Part shown: in pieces, positions 24,392-31,881 of the stretch
How the letters are laid out: each line of letters begins with the position of its first letter
Numbering within the stretch: position 1 is the first letter of the stretch
Translations under genes and position numbers: made by a program
Notes under the pieces: model-generated
Database searches by the model: none
The model's input: the letters and a program-made list of their open reading frames with translations, nothing else
Told to the model about the DNA's origin: nothing
From: a virus
IMG/VR virus record: IMGVR_UViG_3300033551_000022
Location: 1 to 36,742 of that record
Reading direction: 5' to 3' (one strand)
DNA length: 36,742 nt

Positions 24392-25128
24392 TCTTGACCT
24401 CCTTTCCCTAAAGAGTCCCAATACTGCTTTAACCTGTTGCCCATACCTGACCTGTTTATCTCCGGTTTTTCTTTGGCAGCCGCTTCTTCCTGCCGGCGCT
24501 TACATTTATCAATCCACTCTAACTGCTCGGCGGTCGGCGGGTGATAAACCGGCGGAAACCCTTTGAAATTTTGGAGTCTGCGGAAATCCATCTGGGGCAT
24601 CTGATAAACATCACACATCTCAAAAATCCTTACTACAGCCCGTTTTCCATATCTTTCCTCTAAGTCTCTAATCCCAAGATTAGTAGTGATGTGGGTTTTT
24701 ACACCTGTGGAACGCCACAGGTCATACCTCCTTGGCAGGAGCTGATTAAACACGTCTACGCTGTCACCGTAATATTTTCCAACAGGTTCAATACCCAAAT
24801 CATCATAGATAATATTCCTGTCCTTGCCGTGCAAAAACGCGGAATGCCCGTTAGTGTTAAAGTCTAATACCGTATCAATTACGGATATTTTGGCAAATTT
24901 TACCGATGACGAAGGGTGTATCACCCGCAGTAAGATTTCAAACAGCATGGTTTTACCGCAGCCCGTATTTCCGATAAGACAGGCACCTTTATTACTTTCT
25001 GTTATGGTGTCGAATATCTGCTTGACCATTTCCCGGTTTCGGTCATCAATGGTATACCCTCCGTCCATCACGAGTTTAGAATACTCGATAAACCAATGTT
25101 TCAGATTACTCTTTTCAGTGTTTTTCAT
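24388..25128 (-). CDS. DnaC-like helicase loader ATPase
   Basis: 246 aa. AAA+ ATPase: Walker A GNTGCGKT (53-60), Walker B IIYDDLG (106-112), sensor-1 THITTNLG (145-152) and a box VII region ERYGKRAVVRIFEM (158-171) with candidate arginine fingers. This is the DnaC/DnaI-type loader that brings replicative helicase to an origin. C-terminal 50 residues are a charged coil. Lies between the DUF1376-type replication protein and the methyltransferase, forming the replication module. No replicative helicase gene is visible, so the host enzyme is presumably recruited. Confidence 0.88.
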   Translation of the reverse strand: MKNTEKSNLKHWFIEYSKLVMDGGYTIDDRNREMVKQIFDTITESNKGACLIGNTGCGKTMLFEILLRVIHPSSSVKFAKISVIDTVLDFNTNGHSAFLHGKDRNIIYDDLGIEPVGKYYGDSVDVFNQLLPRRYDLWRSTGVKTHITTNLGIRDLEERYGKRAVVRIFEMCDVYQMPQMDFRRLQNFKGFPPVYHPPTAEQLEWIDKCKRRQEEAAAKEKPEINRSGMGNRLKQYWDSLGKGGQE

Positions 25129-25129
25129 T

Positions 25130-25807
25130 TTATGCTTCTCCGTAGCTTAATTTACCCGCAGGTGTATCAGAGGTATCCGAGACTGTTTTTGTGTCAACCA
25201 CGGGCCTGCTATTGGCCCCGAAGTTGTTTTTTGCCCAGTTCCGCACGGCTGCTTTCCAGTCCTTCATGGCCGATTTGCCCCCGACTTTCCAGCCGTTGCT
25301 CTCGTAGTGGTCAATAAACCTCTGCGCGTCAATGTTGGCTTTTATCTCCCCGGAATAAGTTTTTACTTCCTCGACGGTCGGCTTTGTGAATTTCCCTTTT
25401 TCCCCTGCACCCCTTTTACCCTTAATCTCAATTTCATTATCTATATCATTATCATTATCCATATGAGGGGCCATATGATTATCCATATGCGTTCCCATAT
25501 GGGAGTTTTTCACTCCTTTAAGGTTGTTTTTACGTGATTCGGTGTAAGCTTTACGTTTATTTCTCTCGGTTTCCATCCGCTCGTTAAAAAAAAGACCGTC
25601 GCCGGTTTGCGTGAATTTTTTGCGCAGCGCATCCCATTGGGAAAAGTCGCTGCCCAAAATATTTTTTATCTCATTTAACGAGAGTGGGCCGGAGTTAAAC
25701 TGCGCGTGCAGCAAATCCATGTAACAGCCTTTCTGGTGCCTGGTGAAACCTACCGTACCTCCGTGCCAGTCGTTCCAATAAAATGCCAATGCCGGGTCTT
25801 TTGCCAT
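25130..25807 (-). CDS. DUF1376-type replication initiation protein
   Basis: 225 aa. N-terminal DUF1376-like domain (KDPALAFYWNDWHGGTVGFT at 3-22, then a winged-helix-like region to about 95), a low-complexity linker and a C-terminal domain (FIDHYESNGWKVGG and KDWKAAVRNWAK at about 164-193) found in phage replisome organisers. The linker contains four HM dipeptides at exact four-residue steps (103, 107, 111, 115) followed by an Asp/Asn run, because the DNA here holds four CATATG sites at 12-bp spacing. Upstream of DnaC-like loader (1-nt gap), as expected for an origin-binding or helicase-loading partner. The DUF1376 assignment is from recalled resemblance. Confidence 0.75.
   Translation of the reverse strand: MAKDPALAFYWNDWHGGTVGFTRHQKGCYMDLLHAQFNSGPLSLNEIKNILGSDFSQWDALRKKFTQTGDGLFFNERMETERNKRKAYTESRKNNLKGVKNSHMGTHMDNHMAPHMDNDNDIDNEIEIKGKRGAGEKGKFTKPTVEEVKTYSGEIKANIDAQRFIDHYESNGWKVGGKSAMKDWKAAVRNWAKNNFGANSRPVVDTKTVSDTSDTPAGKLSYGEA
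25436..25501. repeat. Four 12-bp CATATG iterons with adjacent AT-rich tract
   Basis: CCATATG occurs at 25459, 25471, 25483 and 25495, each exactly 12 bp apart, and CATATG itself is palindromic. An AT-rich stretch (25436-25458, with repeated ATTATC/ATCATT) adjoins it. The repeats lie inside the replication gene, as in the lambda O gene, and could be a replication origin. Confidence 0.6.
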
Positions 25808-25819
25808 TTGTGATGGGTT

Positions 25820-26041
25820 TTAATCGTTTTTTATGGTAGTTCGGGCAGGTATCTCCGGTATCCACCGGTGCTTTTCAAGTTCGGCGGAGAGGTGCTTACA
25901 CTCCCCCTCCAGCAGCGCCATAACATCATTTACCCCATCCCAGTGGTAATATCCGTTTTTGGCTACCCTCAATTGTTTCAAATCAGAGAACCCCCACTTC
26001 TCTGCCACCATCTGCTTGGCGGCTTCTACTGTTAAACTCAT
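25820..26041 (-). CDS. Small hypothetical protein
   Basis: 73 aa, acidic/helical. Opens with SLTVEAAKQMVAEKWGFSDL and includes DVMALLEGECKHLSAELEKH. A Shine-Dalgarno-like GGGGAGG and the recurrent start context TAACCATG precede it; the stop of the gene upstream is two bases before this ATG. Function unknown. Confidence 0.6.
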   Translation of the reverse strand: MSLTVEAAKQMVAEKWGFSDLKQLRVAKNGYYHWDGVNDVMALLEGECKHLSAELEKHRWIPEIPARTTIKND

Positions 26042-26043
26042 GG

Positions 26044-26463
26044 TTAATCCTCCCCAAAAATTTCAAGAATCGAATCTGCGTCCCAATCTTGGATAAAACC
26101 TTCGGCATCAACGTCCATTATGATGTAATCGCCGTAGCCGGAATCCTTTGGGCAAAGTACATTAGGTACGTAATCTCCTTCTTGGTAGTAAACTGCCTCA
26201 CCGGATTTGTCTATTAGGGAAAATGAACACTGGTCGCATACCTTGTAATGAATGTCCGCAACTACCCCCTTCTGCCAATTTGTGATTTGGCCGGTATCAA
26301 TATTAATTATGGGGCACCATGTTTCACCATCACGGCAAGGAATAAGCGCGCCGTTGTTATCTTCTTGGCCGTTCACCTCGGCATCTTCCCAATAACGGAC
26401 TTTGGCAACCACACGCATTTCTACAACATTGTGTGTTTTGGTTTCTTTGATTTCTATTTTCAT
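26044..26463 (-). CDS. Hypothetical protein with Cys pairs
   Basis: 139 aa, acidic, beta-rich. Cysteines at about 43, 50, 76, 79 and 104 include a CDQC pair, suggesting a possible zinc site. The segment CRDGETWCPIINIDTGQITN resembles small phage proteins of unknown role. Starts in the TAACCATG context with no Shine-Dalgarno. Confidence 0.6.
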   Translation of the reverse strand: MKIEIKETKTHNVVEMRVVAKVRYWEDAEVNGQEDNNGALIPCRDGETWCPIINIDTGQITNWQKGVVADIHYKVCDQCSFSLIDKSGEAVYYQEGDYVPNVLCPKDSGYGDYIIMDVDAEGFIQDWDADSILEIFGED

Positions 26464-26475
26464 GGTTATATTCGT

Positions 26476-26688
26476 TTAAAGTCCCAATGCTTTTTGAATA
26501 TCCCACTTTGCCTTACATTCGCCTGCCTCGATTAAAGTTTTAAGCAAATCCTCGTGGTTTTCAATTTTCCTTACATTAATATCCGGATAACCCGGCTTTT
26601 GCCAGGTGTTCAGGTATGGACTGGTCCAACCTTGGGCGGTTAATGCCTTCTCTAACTCTTTTTGAAAATTAGTGAGTTCCTTTTTCAT
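26476..26688 (-). CDS. Small hypothetical protein
   Basis: 70 aa, mixed charge, helical at both ends. ELEKALTAQGWTSPYLNTWQ and then DINVRKIENHEDLLKTLIEA; no recognised motif. Located between the broken methyltransferase and a Cys-pair protein in the early operon. Confidence 0.5.
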   Translation of the reverse strand: MKKELTNFQKELEKALTAQGWTSPYLNTWQKPGYPDINVRKIENHEDLLKTLIEAGECKAKWDIQKALGL

Positions 26689-26704
26689 CTTAGTTTCTGT
26701 TTTA

Positions 26705-27180
26705 TTACTCAGGTATTTTCATAAAAGTTACCCAAATTGTTTCTCCGTTGCGGGAGGTGGTGTGACCGAATAGGTGGGGGGCGCAGGGAATAATGGCTTT
26801 ACATCTTTCAGTTTGATGTCGCGCTCATTCCATTTGAAAATCAAAACGCCCCAATCGTCCAACACGCGCATACATTCTTCAAGTCCTTTGCCTATCATAT
26901 GGCGCCAGTCCAAAGACAGGACACCGTATTTCTTGGCCATCCAAGAGTTTTGCCCCAGTTTAAGTAAATGTGGCGGGTCAAATACCACAAGCTTGAAGGA
27001 TTTATCTGAAAACGGTAATTCCGTAAAATCGGCCTCAATATCCGGGCTTATTTCCAAGGCGCGGTTGTCGCAGAGTGTATGGGATTCGGTACGCTTGTCG
27101 GTAAACAAAACCAGCGGATTGTTTTTGTCAAAGTGCATCATACGAGCTCCGCAGGTTACGTCCAATACGGGTTTATCCAT
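26705..27180 (-). CDS. DPPH-motif SAM methyltransferase, frameshifted near its end
   Basis: In the uninterrupted frame 150 aa ending at 26728. N-terminus VLDVTCGARMMHFDKNN (5-21) is the SAM-binding motif I; FDPPH (67-71) is the DPPY-like catalytic motif of N6/N4 DNA methyltransferases. The last 15 residues in this frame are a Pro/Thr-rich artefact-like tail. In the -1 frame from a run of six C (coding strand, 26776-26781) the sequence continues as HLFGHTTSRNGETIWVTFMK and stops at 26705, which is the usual ending of this phage methyltransferase family. The joined protein is 158 aa. One missing C, a natural mutation, or a -1 shift would explain it. An 8-nt overlap links it to the gene upstream. 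Confidence 0.72.
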
Positions 27181-27688
27181 TTTCTTTCATTTTAGCCAGC
27201 ACCACCCATTTGCCCGTGCGGGATTGGGCGTGTTCATAATGGTGGTATATAGCTTCTTTTTCACTTTCTGTATATCCAGAAAATCCCTCATCAATTTGGT
27301 TAAAGTCTTGTTCGTACGGATTCACTGCGTACACTTCCAGTTTATTCAGCAGCGAGAGGGCAGAAGACACGGCCGATACAAAGGCATGTGTTCCTTTTTC
27401 ATAATCTATGTAGGTAACCAATTCGGGGCCGTTGCCCTGCTGTGATGCATAGCCACACAGCAACACTCTTTGCCACTGTTCGTTGGTAAGGGTGAACGGG
27501 TCGCCCAACAGTTGCCATTCGCCGTTTCCTTCCGGGAGTGGCAAATTATCCCATACCTCGTTTAAATCGGTGCCTATCATAAGGCTCTTGCATCCGCCGG
27601 TTGAATCTACCCAAACTTTGGGATAATCGGTTTTTATAAACAACAGTTCGGCCACGCCTGTGTTGAATGTAGTCAGCTGGTTATCCAT
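27173..27688 (-). CDS. Hypothetical protein
   Basis: 171 aa from the ATG at 27688, chosen because a strong Shine-Dalgarno (GAGGAGG) precedes it and the start overlaps the previous stop by 8 nt as ATGGATAA. Acidic, alpha/beta; QLLGDPFTLTNEQWQRVLLC and a helical C-terminal half. Function not recognised. Confidence 0.6.
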   Translation of the reverse strand: MDNQLTTFNTGVAELLFIKTDYPKVWVDSTGGCKSLMIGTDLNEVWDNLPLPEGNGEWQLLGDPFTLTNEQWQRVLLCGYASQQGNGPELVTYIDYEKGTHAFVSAVSSALSLLNKLEVYAVNPYEQDFNQIDEGFSGYTESEKEAIYHHYEHAQSRTGKWVVLAKMKENG

Positions 27689-28088
27689 TGGACCCCTCCT
27701 CAACTGGTAGCGCAAGACCGCGACCGATTAAACCGAATACATCAAAGTGAAGCGATACTAACCATTCAAAAACATATTGCGGCAGTGATTGGCAGTTGGA
27801 TTGCAGTTCCCCTGTTTCTTCACTAGTGTTTTCATACAATACATCGTCGTTAGCCCCAAAGCAGTTTGCATAGTGTTCAACTGGATGAAACGTTTCGCCG
27901 TGATGGGTTATCTCCTTGGCGAGGTCTGATAATGGGCGTACCAAAGGCTTATATTCGTTATTCATGATGGTTTGCAGATTGGAAGGTTTTAGCCACGCAT
28001 ATTCTTTTTGCCCATCCGGGTGTTGAAATACACACATTACATCATAGGGCAACAGCGCCGCCCATTCTTTCAATGTTATTTTATCCAT
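27681..28088 (-). CDS. Hypothetical early protein
   Basis: 135 aa. Contains PLSDLAKEITHHGETFHPVE (about 52-71) and LHFDVFGLIGRGLALP near the C-terminus, a combination I recall from small uncharacterised Bacteroidota phage proteins. Start and stop are both in 8-nt overlaps with neighbours using the octamer ATGGATAA. Function unknown. Confidence 0.6.
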   Translation of the reverse strand: MDKITLKEWAALLPYDVMCVFQHPDGQKEYAWLKPSNLQTIMNNEYKPLVRPLSDLAKEITHHGETFHPVEHYANCFGANDDVLYENTSEETGELQSNCQSLPQYVFEWLVSLHFDVFGLIGRGLALPVEEGSNG

Positions 28089-28452
28089 GGTCTTGTTTGT
28101 TTAGTGAGTTATACCAAGTGATGGCTTCGGAAAGCAGGTCGAAGGTTTCGGAAACACCTGACCGTGTTATTGCGTTTTCAATTGTTTCTAAATGGTGTAA
28201 AAAATCAGCGCTGGGTTTTAGGTTCATGTCAGGCTCGAATTGCCTGTACTTTTCCCTGAAGGCCACCCATACCGGCATTAATGAATCATAAGAGGTATTA
28301 AAAGGCACATCATTGACGTTCATAACCTGTCCATCTTTTCGCAGGTAAAACCCCTTATCCCCCAACGGTTTTGCCAACTTTTTCCATCCCATGAACACGG
28401 CCATGGTGCGCAGTTTGTCGGTGGTGCTTGGTGCTTTTGTGTTATCAGCCAT
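28081..28452 (-). CDS. Hypothetical early protein
   Basis: 123 aa. N-terminal half with WKKLAKPLGDKGFYLRKDGQ suggests a small alpha/beta domain; C-terminal helix ADFLHHLETIENAITRSGVS. Overlaps the next gene by 8 nt. Function unknown. Confidence 0.6.
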   Translation of the reverse strand: MADNTKAPSTTDKLRTMAVFMGWKKLAKPLGDKGFYLRKDGQVMNVNDVPFNTSYDSLMPVWVAFREKYRQFEPDMNLKPSADFLHHLETIENAITRSGVSETFDLLSEAITWYNSLNKQDHG

Positions 28453-28455
28453 TTT

Positions 28456-28704
28456 TTAACAGTCTGTTTTTGAGAATAAGGGTTTACCGCATTTACAGCA
28501 CTCGACATGATAATCAACATCGGCATAGTCCTGCATATATCCACAGGTGTCGCCCGATTCATAGTCTATTTCATCCGCAAATTCTCTGTTGGTGTTTATT
28601 TCATCCATTCTTTCTTCTACGCATGGAAAACAATAGAAGTTTGCATCTCCATAGTAAATCCAATTAGCCAGTTCTTTGTCGGAGGTGCTCGGTGTGTTGC
28701 TCAT
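28456..28704 (-). CDS. Small acidic Cys-rich protein
   Basis: 82 aa, strongly acidic. Cysteines are arranged as CFPC (about 25-28), a single Cys near 54, CCKC (69-72) and a C-terminal Cys, consistent with one or two zinc sites. Acidic small metal-binding proteins in phage early operons are often inhibitors or DNA mimics, but no such role can be shown here. ATGA overlap with the small gene upstream. Confidence 0.58.
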   Translation of the reverse strand: MSNTPSTSDKELANWIYYGDANFYCFPCVEERMDEINTNREFADEIDYESGDTCGYMQDYADVDYHVECCKCGKPLFSKTDC

Positions 28705-28832
28705 TTTTTTCCCTCCTGTGATTTTAAGTGTAGGCTCATAATGGCATTTATGGCTCTGTTTTTACCACGTATGCGACCGTTTTTATCTGCCTTGAGGGTA
28801 GCGAGCACCTTTTCAATTTCCAATGCGTTCAT
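28701..28832 (-). CDS. 43-residue basic small protein
   Basis: ATG at 28832, TGA at 28701; both ends are ATGA overlaps with flanking genes. The product (MNALEIEKVLATLKADKNGR and then RGKNRAINAIMSLHLKSQEG) is basic and helical. Its own stop region encodes a GGAGGG ribosome binding site for the next gene. Coupling at both ends makes it a credible gene. Confidence 0.65.
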   Translation of the reverse strand: MNALEIEKVLATLKADKNGRIRGKNRAINAIMSLHLKSQEGKK

Positions 28833-29314
28833 TTTCCTTGTCCTTTCTGCGCATCAGCAATAGTGCGCATTACATTATACGTTTCAAGTGCGCCACGGCC
28901 GGCATAGGGGAGATACATATACCAATCTACCGCTACTTTTATAATTTCCCGCAATTGTACATTCTCCGCTTCCAGTTGTTCGGCGCGGCTTCTCGGGGGA
29001 TTGTGGTCAGTATTGTTGCATTTTTTTATGCAACCACTTATTTGGCATATAGCCAATTGGCAAAATGGCACTTCTTCCACCGGTTTATCGAACTCGCCGG
29101 CACGGGCACGATAAAAAACATCTTCCCAATACGAATAGCCTTCGGGAGTTTGCGACCAATCAAAAGACCACTTTATGGTATAAGCGAGTTCGTGCGTCGG
29201 AAAAACATCAGAGCCACTCGCATATTCATGGTCATAGTGAGCTAAATACTTTTCAGCGATATCTTTCGGCAATACGGCGGCCACTTCTTCGGGGGTGTTG
29301 AATGTTTTACTCAT
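28829..29314 (-). CDS. Hypothetical early protein
   Basis: 161 aa. Starts with helical NTPEEVAAVLPKDIAEKYLA, then an aromatic section with WSFDWSQTPEGYSYWEDVFY, four cysteines between 85 and 100 and a coiled C-terminal helix. The mixture of Trp/Tyr and Cys suggests a compact globular fold. Start in the TAACCATG context; ATGA overlap with the 43-aa gene. Confidence 0.6.
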   Translation of the reverse strand: MSKTFNTPEEVAAVLPKDIAEKYLAHYDHEYASGSDVFPTHELAYTIKWSFDWSQTPEGYSYWEDVFYRARAGEFDKPVEEVPFCQLAICQISGCIKKCNNTDHNPPRSRAEQLEAENVQLREIIKVAVDWYMYLPYAGRGALETYNVMRTIADAQKGQGK

Positions 29315-29328
29315 GGTTACTTATTATT

Positions 29329-29583
29329 TTAAAGCCCGGATGGGTTTGATACACTTTTATTTGACATTACCCGCAACATTTTTAAATCATCATCCGTAAT
29401 AAACTGCGCGTTATCCATCACCGACTTTAACAGATGGGATAAGTCTGTTTCGCGGCTGCCGGACACGCCCGAAAGTGAGACACAGTAACCTTTAGATTCT
29501 AGAAGGTCGGCCATTTCTTGGCGGTCGTAATTATCCATGTCGTCAAAAAATTCCCGAACGGCCGGGTAATGTTCATCACTCAT
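29329..29583 (-). CDS. Small acidic hypothetical protein
   Basis: 84 aa, acidic. REFFDDMDNYDRQEMADLLE is helical; remaining part has GSRETDLSHLLKSVMDNAQF. ATGA overlap with the gene upstream. Function unknown. Confidence 0.58.
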   Translation of the reverse strand: MSDEHYPAVREFFDDMDNYDRQEMADLLESKGYCVSLSGVSGSRETDLSHLLKSVMDNAQFITDDDLKMLRVMSNKSVSNPSGL

Positions 29584-29948
29584 AATCCCAAGAGGTATTT
29601 ATAGGCTGTTATCTGTCCGGAAACGGTCTTTGTGTCCATTTCGTTGTTGTATTTTGTTTTGGCTTTTGATTCGTCCAGATTAGCCAGCTGGGGGTTTTGG
29701 TCGCGCCAGTCCCGGTAACCGGCCTTTATTTTGTCCAGGAGATTTTCCAGCCTTTCCAAATCGGAGCGTATGAATGATTCGTGCGGTGCACTTTCCAGGT
29801 ACATAACCATGGTCATTAACCACGAGATGCGGGCAAAATGCGCGTTGAAAGTCCGCTGGGATTGTTTCCTCAGCTCTTTCAATTCATCCTCCGTGTACTT
29901 TTTTTTGAGGTCGGCTATTTCAGCCTCTACATCTGTTATGCTTTTCAT
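29580..29948 (-). CDS. Helical hypothetical protein
   Basis: 122 aa, largely coiled coil: TDVEAEIADLKKKYTEDELK, then a middle hydrophobic helix LMTMVMYLES and a basic helix near the end. Overlaps the preceding gene by 29 nt. No motif recognised. Confidence 0.58.
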   Translation of the reverse strand: MKSITDVEAEIADLKKKYTEDELKELRKQSQRTFNAHFARISWLMTMVMYLESAPHESFIRSDLERLENLLDKIKAGYRDWRDQNPQLANLDESKAKTKYNNEMDTKTVSGQITAYKYLLGL

Positions 29949-30279
29949 TTCTTAAACTTTTAATAAAATCGTTATAGTTAAATGAACCTTCGTCTATCGC
30001 CTCATGAAGCAGACCACGGGCCTGTTTTTCTTTCCATGTGGCGTAATCACTCCACTCTTTTGCCGAAGCCGGGAAGCAGTAGCCGGAAGGTGTTTTCATC
30101 AGGAACCTGTAGGGTAATTTTCTGACAATCTTAGCCACATCCCGGCGCGTAAAGTCTGCCTTGGCTTTTACCTTGGCAACTTGGATTATGTGCTCCTTGG
30201 TGATGCTCCATTTTCTGCCGAGTTCCTTACGGTCCAGCATGGATTCCAGCATTTCGGTGATTACCTGTTGCAGATTCAT
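29920..30279 (-). CDS. Hypothetical protein with possible winged-helix region
   Basis: 119 aa, basic. Segment 25-75 (SITKEHIIQVAKVKAKADFT, then RRDVAKIVRKLPYRFLMKTP) has the spacing of a helix-turn-helix with a following wing, so it may bind DNA. The ORF overlaps the gene downstream by 29 nt. This is a guess from residue pattern. Confidence 0.55.
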   Translation of the reverse strand: MNLQQVITEMLESMLDRKELGRKWSITKEHIIQVAKVKAKADFTRRDVAKIVRKLPYRFLMKTPSGYCFPASAKEWSDYATWKEKQARGLLHEAIDEGSFNYNDFIKSLRNEKHNRCRG

Positions 30280-30281
30280 GG

Positions 30282-31004
30282 CTAGCAGTGACAGTGTTGC
30301 TCAAACATACTCTCATCAAAATCCGTAGCATCTACAGTTACTACGGAGCGACACATACATAGCCTTGCTATGTAAGATATAAATTCATCCTGTAGTAAAT
30401 TTCCCGTAAGGGGCATTTCAATGATGGCGTCTTCCATCTTTACCCGCATTGTGCGGTGATATTCCTTAGTGTGGGATGGGTACGGCAGGGATAGGATTAT
30501 GTATTTTTCTTTCTCGTCAGCCTTGGAGGCGTGGTTCTTGTGAAGTACAACCCGGTATTCTCTGTCCGGGCTACTGAGTGTTACATCCAGCCAGCCGTGT
30601 GTGCTTTTTTCGACAGAAACTTCAAACTCGTAAATAAGTTCAACACCTTTCTCCGGAGCCGTGTCAACGAATTTTCTTAAAATATCGGAGAATCTAATCT
30701 CCGAATCCTCCCGGGTCAGTATTCTTTTTACAAGTGGAATAAATGTTTGAGCAATGGCGGCATTGGCGATATTATCAATCTCCGCAGACAGTGAGTCGTT
30801 TATTTTTGCAATAACATCCGGAAGTTCAAGCGAAGAGCCAAACTCCTTGCCTTTCAGGCCCTCTTCAATAGCCTTGACATACGGGGAATTATAACCGCTG
30901 TAATATTCCTTAATAGCCTTTGTGGCGCCGTCCATAGCCGCCTCGTTAGCCTTTTGCTGTAATACTTCTAAGTCAAGAACGGGTAAGATTTGTGTTTGTT
31001 CCAT
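30282..31004 (-). CDS. Hypothetical early protein
   Basis: 240 aa. N-terminal long helix rich in Ala/Glu (MEQTQILPVLDLEVLQQKAN onward), a middle segment with Asp/Ile-rich helices, and a C-terminal beta domain ending in MFEQHCHC. No catalytic motif is clear. Possibly a nucleic-acid binding or structural early protein. Confidence 0.58.
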   Translation of the reverse strand: MEQTQILPVLDLEVLQQKANEAAMDGATKAIKEYYSGYNSPYVKAIEEGLKGKEFGSSLELPDVIAKINDSLSAEIDNIANAAIAQTFIPLVKRILTREDSEIRFSDILRKFVDTAPEKGVELIYEFEVSVEKSTHGWLDVTLSSPDREYRVVLHKNHASKADEKEKYIILSLPYPSHTKEYHRTMRVKMEDAIIEMPLTGNLLQDEFISYIARLCMCRSVVTVDATDFDESMFEQHCHC

Positions 31005-31022
31005 TGTTATAAAATTTAATAG

Positions 31023-31271
31023 TTACTTTCTTTTGGGGATTGTGTTATAGTTATCCGGCAGCGCAAAGCCCGAGAGATTACCCAAGTACTCAAGACGGAT
31101 GCGCAAAGCCGTCAGTTTGATACGGATGTTGTTCTTCTCCAGTAGAATTTCATCAAAGCGGGCCGACATAACCCCGGTTACCTGCTGTTCTTTTTCAAGT
31201 TTCAGCAGCCGGTCTGAAAGCGATTTAATCTGCTTTGCCAAATCGTTTGTATCTTCGGTTTTGGTGCTCAT
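31023..31271 (-). CDS. Small coiled-coil protein
   Basis: 82 aa. Residues 5-60 form a continuous heptad-like coiled coil (LAKQIKSLSDRLLKLEKEQQ), then a short basic tail. It probably dimerises. Function unknown. Confidence 0.6.
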   Translation of the reverse strand: MSTKTEDTNDLAKQIKSLSDRLLKLEKEQQVTGVMSARFDEILLEKNNIRIKLTALRIRLEYLGNLSGFALPDNYNTIPKRK

Positions 31272-31275
31272 GGGG

Positions 31276-31881
31276 TCAGTATTTATAAATTCCCAGTCTT
31301 TCGTTGAACTTCCTGCGGTACTCCAGTCTCATGCTGTTATCTAAAGGGCACAGAAACAGGTCAAATTCCCTGATAAGTTGCCGGGTAACCGTTATTTTTT
31401 CTTTCAGTTCGATTATTGAGAGGTTAACGGTTGGATGTCCCTTGAGGCTGTCTACATAATCCAGGTGCTCAGCCCCGAATGTGTTACACAATCCCTCGCG
31501 GTATCCTATCGGGTTGCCGCTTTTGAACCTGTTCTGCTCGGAGGTCTGCGCGTAGATATTCATCAGGTGAAAACGGATGGTATCGTTACCTCCCACAGAG
31601 TAGTAATGCCCCGCATGGAATTGGCCCGTTATGTTTCCGCTGCTTATGCAGGGGTGGCCCGTGTCAATCAAGCGGACCAGTCTGTTAATCTCGTCCTGTA
31701 ACTGCTTTACGTAGTAGGGTCTTTTTTTAAGGGTTTCCTTTACGGCTTTCAGTATGCGCTTTTCGGACTTTATCGCAAGTGAACGCTGCCATATTGCCCC
31801 ACACTCTTCGTCACAGGTATTTACACCCCGTTTTGCGGGAGTGAAAGGCTTGGTACATACTGCACACTTGCGGGTTTTCAT
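31276..31881 (-). CDS. ninG: NinG / Rap-like recombination protein
   Basis: 201 aa. Lambda NinG (Rap) is a Holliday-junction resolvase-like recombination protein. N-terminal zinc site C6, C9, C23, C27; central helical region; then CISSGNITGQFHAGHYYSVG (78-97) and RFHLMNIYAQ (103-112), GNPIGYREGL (122-131), which match the conserved NinG catalytic/HNH-like block with AGHYYSVG. In the usual family this block also carries further Cys (CxxC and CN). Here only C78 is kept and the others are Ser/Gln, so the second zinc site is probably absent. Overlaps RNase H by 4 nt (ATGA). Confidence 0.82.
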   Translation of the reverse strand: MKTRKCAVCTKPFTPAKRGVNTCDEECGAIWQRSLAIKSEKRILKAVKETLKKRPYYVKQLQDEINRLVRLIDTGHPCISSGNITGQFHAGHYYSVGGNDTIRFHLMNIYAQTSEQNRFKSGNPIGYREGLCNTFGAEHLDYVDSLKGHPTVNLSIIELKEKITVTRQLIREFDLFLCPLDNSMRLEYRRKFNERLGIYKY

